64,000 nucleotides of DNA from Angomonas deanei (lineage: Eukaryota; Euglenozoa; Kinetoplastea; Trypanosomatida; Trypanosomatidae): the NCBI GenBank assembly GCA_903995115.1, contig LR877153.1:186001-250000 (forward strand), given 5' to 3'. Every line of letters starts with the position of its first letter. Position 1 is the stretch's first letter. A model generated the notes under the pieces. The model ran no database searches and had not been told where the DNA came from. It saw only the letters and a program-made list of their open reading frames with translations. This document shows positions 60,118 to 64,000 of this stretch, one piece after another. A program made the translations under genes and the position numbers.

Positions 60118-61893
60118 ATGTTACGTGGATTTCAGCGCCGTTCGTTGCTTCGAGTGCAACAAACCAAATGCATCGCATCGCCCCTCACTATGCAGAGTTG
60201 TTTTAAATCGAAGATGGTCAATGGTCAGCGCATCTACGTTTCCAACTACGACTCTGTCGTGGGGAAGATTGCCAACGAAAAAACATTGTATGGGTACATT
60301 GAGCGGCGCATCAAGGAGGCGGATCCCAACTCGATCGCCACCATCCAGGCAGAAACAGGGGAGTCGTTGACGTATGGCGATCTGCTTCCGGAAACGGAAA
60401 AAGTGGCCCAAATGTTGTACCACAATGGGATCCGAAAAGGGGATGGAGTTTGCATTGTCTTTCCCAATTATTTCCGCTACGGCCCCCTGGTCTACGGCAC
60501 CCTCCGACTAGGCGCCGTTGTCACCACCGTGAACGTCACCACCGACGCCGACAGCCTTCACCACTATCTCATCGAAAGTAAGGCGAAGGCGATTATTGGC
60601 ACCCGGGTGAACCAAAAGACGCTCGAGAGTGCCGCGGATCGGGTGATGCGGGAAACCAACAAGGAGGTGAAGATTGTGTTTCCTCATGACTACTACGACA
60701 ACCCCAGCCTGCTGAAGCCTATCCCAGCGGACTATCAACCTCTCCTGGACGCCAAGCCGGAGGACACCATTTTCATCCCCTTCTCGTCCGGCACCACTGG
60801 GCTCCCAAAAGGCGTGCAACTGACAAACTACAGCCTCACCGCCAACGTCCTGCAGTCGTCCGCACTGTGGCAGCTGAACGCGAAGGACACCACCATCGCT
60901 GTTCTACCCTTCTTTCACATTTACGGCTTCACCACCACGCTCAATATGGTGTTCTGCTCTCATGCTAGACAGGTGGTGATGTCGTCCTTCGCGCTAGACT
61001 TGTACATGAACTGCATCCACAAGTATAAGGCCACGGTGAACAATATTGCCCCGCCCATCGCCGTTTCCATGTTGAAAAATGCACACAAGTTCAAACATCT
61101 CGATCTCTCCTCCATGACGATGCTGCGCTGCGGTGCCGCCCCCCTCACGGAAGAGACTGAAAAACTGATGGAGACGACATTCCCTGGTTGCTCCTTCGCC
61201 CAGACGTTTGGTACGAGCGAGACTTCCCCCATTATCACGTGCACCCCACGCCGACTGACCCACGGCCACGTCTACGGTAGCAGCGGTCCCCTCGCCCCCG
61301 ACACGGAGGCCCGCGTCGTGAAGGTGGACGACAGCCAGCAGTCTGGTGCCGACAAGTCCGCCGGTATCGATGCGGAGGAAGGCGGGGAGGGTGAGATCTG
61401 GATCCGTGGACCGCAGCAGATGAAAGGCTACCTCAAGCAGGAAGATACCGATAAGTGCATGCAGGACGGTTGGTACCGTACCGGCGACATTGGCCGCATC
61501 GATGATGTATCGGGGGATCTCACCATCACCGACCGTCTCAAGGAGCTGATCAAGTACAAGGGGTTCCAAGTCTCCCCTGCCGCACTGGAGGGTGTCCTGC
61601 TGGACCACCCGTGGGTAGACGACTGCATCGTGGTCGGTGTGACGGACCCCCGTGACGTCAGTTTTGAAGCTCCCCGGGCGCTGGTGGTGCTCAAGGCGGA
61701 TCTCCCGCTGGACAGCGCCCTCAACGCGGCCGACCGCATTGCAAACTTTGTCATGAAGCGTGTTCCGGTGTACCAGCGGCTGCATGGTGGTGTGCGTATC
61801 GTGAAGGAAATACCGAAAAACTCAGCGGGGAAGCTACTTCGTCGCATCGCGAGACAGCAGGAGGTTGAATACCTGAAATCAATAGAAGAATAA
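60118..61893 (+). CDS. ANL-superfamily acyl-CoA synthetase (4CL-like), copy 4 (divergent)
   Basis: A 591-residue paralogue, intact and clearly diverged from copies 1-3. The N-terminus MLRGFQRRSLLRVQQTK is basic and looks like a mitochondrial presequence. Motifs: FSSGTTGLPKG near 222-232, PFFHIYGF near 263, CGAAP near 340, a modified QTFGTSETSP in place of GWGMTEMS, GWYRTGDIGRI near 454, LKELIKYKGFQVSP, and the catalytic lysine motif SAGKLLRR near the end. The SADKSAGIDAEE insert before the hinge is shared in kind with all copies. The different adenine-motif residues suggest a different acyl substrate (inference). Confidence 0.93.
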   Translation: MLRGFQRRSLLRVQQTKCIASPLTMQSCFKSKMVNGQRIYVSNYDSVVGKIANEKTLYGYIERRIKEADPNSIATIQAETGESLTYGDLLPETEKVAQMLYHNGIRKGDGVCIVFPNYFRYGPLVYGTLRLGAVVTTVNVTTDADSLHHYLIESKAKAIIGTRVNQKTLESAADRVMRETNKEVKIVFPHDYYDNPSLLKPIPADYQPLLDAKPEDTIFIPFSSGTTGLPKGVQLTNYSLTANVLQSSALWQLNAKDTTIAVLPFFHIYGFTTTLNMVFCSHARQVVMSSFALDLYMNCIHKYKATVNNIAPPIAVSMLKNAHKFKHLDLSSMTMLRCGAAPLTEETEKLMETTFPGCSFAQTFGTSETSPIITCTPRRLTHGHVYGSSGPLAPDTEARVVKVDDSQQSGADKSAGIDAEEGGEGEIWIRGPQQMKGYLKQEDTDKCMQDGWYRTGDIGRIDDVSGDLTITDRLKELIKYKGFQVSPAALEGVLLDHPWVDDCIVVGVTDPRDVSFEAPRALVVLKADLPLDSALNAADRIANFVMKRVPVYQRLHGGVRIVKEIPKNSAGKLLRRIARQQEVEYLKSIEE

Positions 61894-62385
61894 GGCTCCT
61901 CGTTTTTGTTGTTGTTGTTTCCCCGTTTTGTGTGTCTTAAAAAAAAAAAAAAGGAAAAACTACTTTGTGACTCTTTTTAATTTGTTGTATTTATTTTACA
62001 GTTTCGTGTTCTTTTTTTCTGAGGTTTTATGTTACCTGTATCGATAATGTTTTTTGTTTTTTTTTCCGGTAACGAAAAAAAAAAAAAAAAGTGAAAACAG
62101 GAGAATACTCCTTTACTTAAATAATATACACAATAATTCATTCAATTGAATAGATAATACTTCATTATAATGTTAAGAACTGTATTGGGTAACCAAACAG
62201 ACATTGCAAAAAAAACCACAAGCGTGGAATTACATATTTAAACGAAGAGAAAACGTGATGAGAGGATAACGTGTAGACGTTGTAGAAACCACTGTGCTGT
62301 GGTTCTTGAACTCTTCCATCCATTTTTTTCTTCTTTTTATTTTTATTTTTTTTAAATGGCAAGGAATATATTATCGTCTCTTACG
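61894..62385. other. Intergenic spacer and splice acceptor of copy 5
   Basis: T- and A-rich. The pyrimidine tract 62319-62353 is followed by AAATGGCAAG, so the first AG after the tract is at 62362-62363. That lies 3' of the in-frame ATG at 62356 and argues for starting at 62386. No gene seen. Confidence 0.55.
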
Positions 62386-64000
62386 ATGCTCCGTTCCCCA
62401 CTCCAGCAGCGGGCCCTCCAGCTGACCCGCGGTATGCGACCCGCCTCCTCCGTGCTGACCGCCCTGCGCTTCGGGTGTAAACTGGAAAACGGTCAGCGTA
62501 TCTACACGAGTAACCTCCCTTCCATCATGAGTATCGTCAACCAGGAGCGGTCCCTCTACGAGTTCACCCTCCGCCACGTGAAGGAGGCGGCACAGGACAA
62601 GCCAGCGCTTATCCAGATGGAGACCGGGGAGGAGGTGACGTACGCGCAGCTGCAGGTCTGGATTGAGCGGGTGGCGTCCCTTCTCTATCACGAGGGAGGG
62701 ATACGCAAGGGGGATACGGTGACGGTGGCCTTGACCAACAGCATATTCTTTACCCCTGTTGTGTACGGCATTTTGCGTCTTGGGGCGCGGGTGTCGACGG
62801 TGAACCCGGTGGCCGACCCGGAGTCCTTAGCCTACCACGTCACGGAGGCCAAGTCCACCGTCTTACTCGGGACAAAGTTTTACCAAAAGAATGCCGAAAG
62901 TGCCGCCGATCGCGTCATGCGGGCGTCTCGCCGAGTCGTCAAGGTATTTTTCCCAGAAGAGTTTATCCGCGATGCTGCCTTCACCCCAGTGGACGCCAGC
63001 TACGACGGGTTGACGGGGTCCGCGCTGAACGACACGGTCTTCATTCCCTTCTCCTTCCGGCACCACCGGACTGCCCAAAGGGGTCCAGCTAACGAACCAA
63101 AACATCATTGCCAACACGATCCAGTCGATCAAGATTGCTGGTCTGACGGCACAAGACAAGGGCATCTCCGTCCTCCCGTATTTCCACATTTTCGGGTTTA
63201 CCGCCAACCTCAATGTGTTTCTGGCCCTCGGTGGTACACAGATCGTTATGGGCAAATACACCGTGGATGCTTTTGTGGATTGCATTGAAAAATACAAGAC
63301 CACCTTCACGTGGGTGGCACCCCCGATCGTGGTCTCGCTTCTCAAGAATGCGGACTCCTTCAAGACCAAGGATCTGTCTAGCATGCGAGCTATCCGGTCC
63401 GGCGCGGCCCCTCTGGGGGGCGAGGTGCAGCGGGCCTGCGAGCGCATCTTTCCCAACTGCACCGTGTCACAAGGGTATGGCATGACGGAGATGTCGCCGC
63501 TCACGAACGTGGTGCCCATCGGAGTGAGTGATACGGAGGGTATCGGTCACACCGGGCCCCTCGCCCCCGACACCGAGATGCGCATTGTCAAGGTGGACGA
63601 CAGCCAGCAGTCCGGTGCCGACAAGTCCGCCGGTATTGATGCGAAGGAGGGCGAAGAAGGTGAAGTATGGTACCGTGGACCGCAGCAGATGAAAGGCTAC
63701 CTCAAACAGGAAGATACCGATAAGTGCATGCAGGACGGTTGGTACCGTACCGGCGATATTGGCCGTGTAGACCCCAAGACAGAGTACCTCATCATCACCG
63801 ACCGTCTCAAGGAGCTGATCAAGTACAAGGGGTTCCAAGTCTCCCCTGCTTCCTTAGAGGCCGTCCTGCTGGACCACCCATGGATCAATGACTGCATTGT
63901 GGTCGGTGTGACGGACCCCCGTGACGTCAGTTTTGAGGTTCCGAGGGCGCTCGTCGTGCTAAAGCCTGGACTCCTGACAGACGATATCATCGCCGCCACG
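62386..64000 (+). CDS. ANL-superfamily acyl-CoA synthetase (4CL-like), copy 5 (3' cut by window; frame change near 63053)
   Basis: Closest to copy 4. With the ATG at 62386 the protein begins MLRSPLQQRALQLTRGMRP, a presequence like those of its paralogues; the upstream in-frame ATG at 62356 would probably be removed by trans-splicing at 62362-62363. Motifs: NGQRIYTSNLPS, the AMP loop where the frame changes by +1 (TTCTCCTTCCGG for TTCTCCTCCGG, one extra T at 63053-63055), then in the second frame GTTGLPKGVQLTN, PYFHIFGFTANL, SGAAPLGGEV, GYGMTEMSP, GWYRTGDIGRVD and KGFQVSPASLE. The frame stays open to the window end, before the catalytic lysine. The stretch from GPQQMKGYL to GDIGR is nearly identical at DNA level to copy 4, pointing to conversion. 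Confidence 0.9.

Noticed and set aside
1-64000. CRISPR arrays, bacterial operons, ribosome-binding sites or bacterial terminators
   Set aside because: The window is eukaryotic; polypyrimidine-AG acceptors and kinetoplastid gene families explain the spacers, and the only regular repeats are protein-coding or microsatellites.

Overview
The window looks like nuclear DNA of a kinetoplastid flagellate (trypanosomatid-like). About 33 protein genes all lie on the + strand. None shows a cis-intron. They are separated by short T- and A-rich spacers in which a long pyrimidine run followed by an AG sits shortly before nearly every start codon, the usual layout of a polycistronic unit processed by spliced-leader trans-splicing and polyadenylation. 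The gene content agrees: a glycosomal-type malate dehydrogenase, repeat-bearing kinesins resembling Leishmania K39, an SRP72, a VPS36 and a VPS53 of divergent protist type, and a tandem array of 4-coumarate:CoA-ligase-like genes. Stops are TAA, TAG and TGA in normal use, so the standard code applies. I cannot name the genus from sequence alone.

Layout. 1-2000: the end of an FtsX-like permease and UTP11. 2350-17100: a cytoskeletal cluster of three kinesin-3-like motors with one coiled-coil gene between the second and third; all four proteins carry Arg-Arg-x-Ser motifs, and the last kinesin has about 20 tandem 44- or 37-residue coiled-coil repeats. 17445-25090: malate dehydrogenase, a coiled-coil protein, an NDUFAF5-like complex I assembly factor, an unrecognised acidic protein, ESCRT-II VPS36 and an orphan methyltransferase-like protein. 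25279-29076: two PIN/auxin-efflux-like transporters in tandem. 29317-43000: GDP-mannose 4,6-dehydratase, a membrin/Bos1 SNARE, a small membrane protein, SRP72, ABCF2, GARP subunit VPS53 and a large unrecognised protein. 43239-51056: a multispan membrane protein, a tandem pair of four-span (amastin-like in topology only) proteins, an unrecognised coiled-coil protein, an LC8-type dynein light chain with an insertion, and a secretory-pathway FKBP. 51372-64000: a truncated remnant followed by five ANL-superfamily (4CL-like) acyl-CoA synthetase genes; copies 1-3 form a 2.4-kb tandem repeat, copies 4 and 5 are divergent, and copy 5 runs off the window.

Ten of the genes, plus the ANL remnant, are interrupted by single-base frame changes although the protein on both sides is well conserved. 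Several lie in short homopolymers. Uncorrected long-read indels are the simplest explanation, so these are annotated as single genes with a note rather than as pseudogenes; raw-read checking would decide. No tRNA, rRNA, CRISPR array or transposon was recognised.
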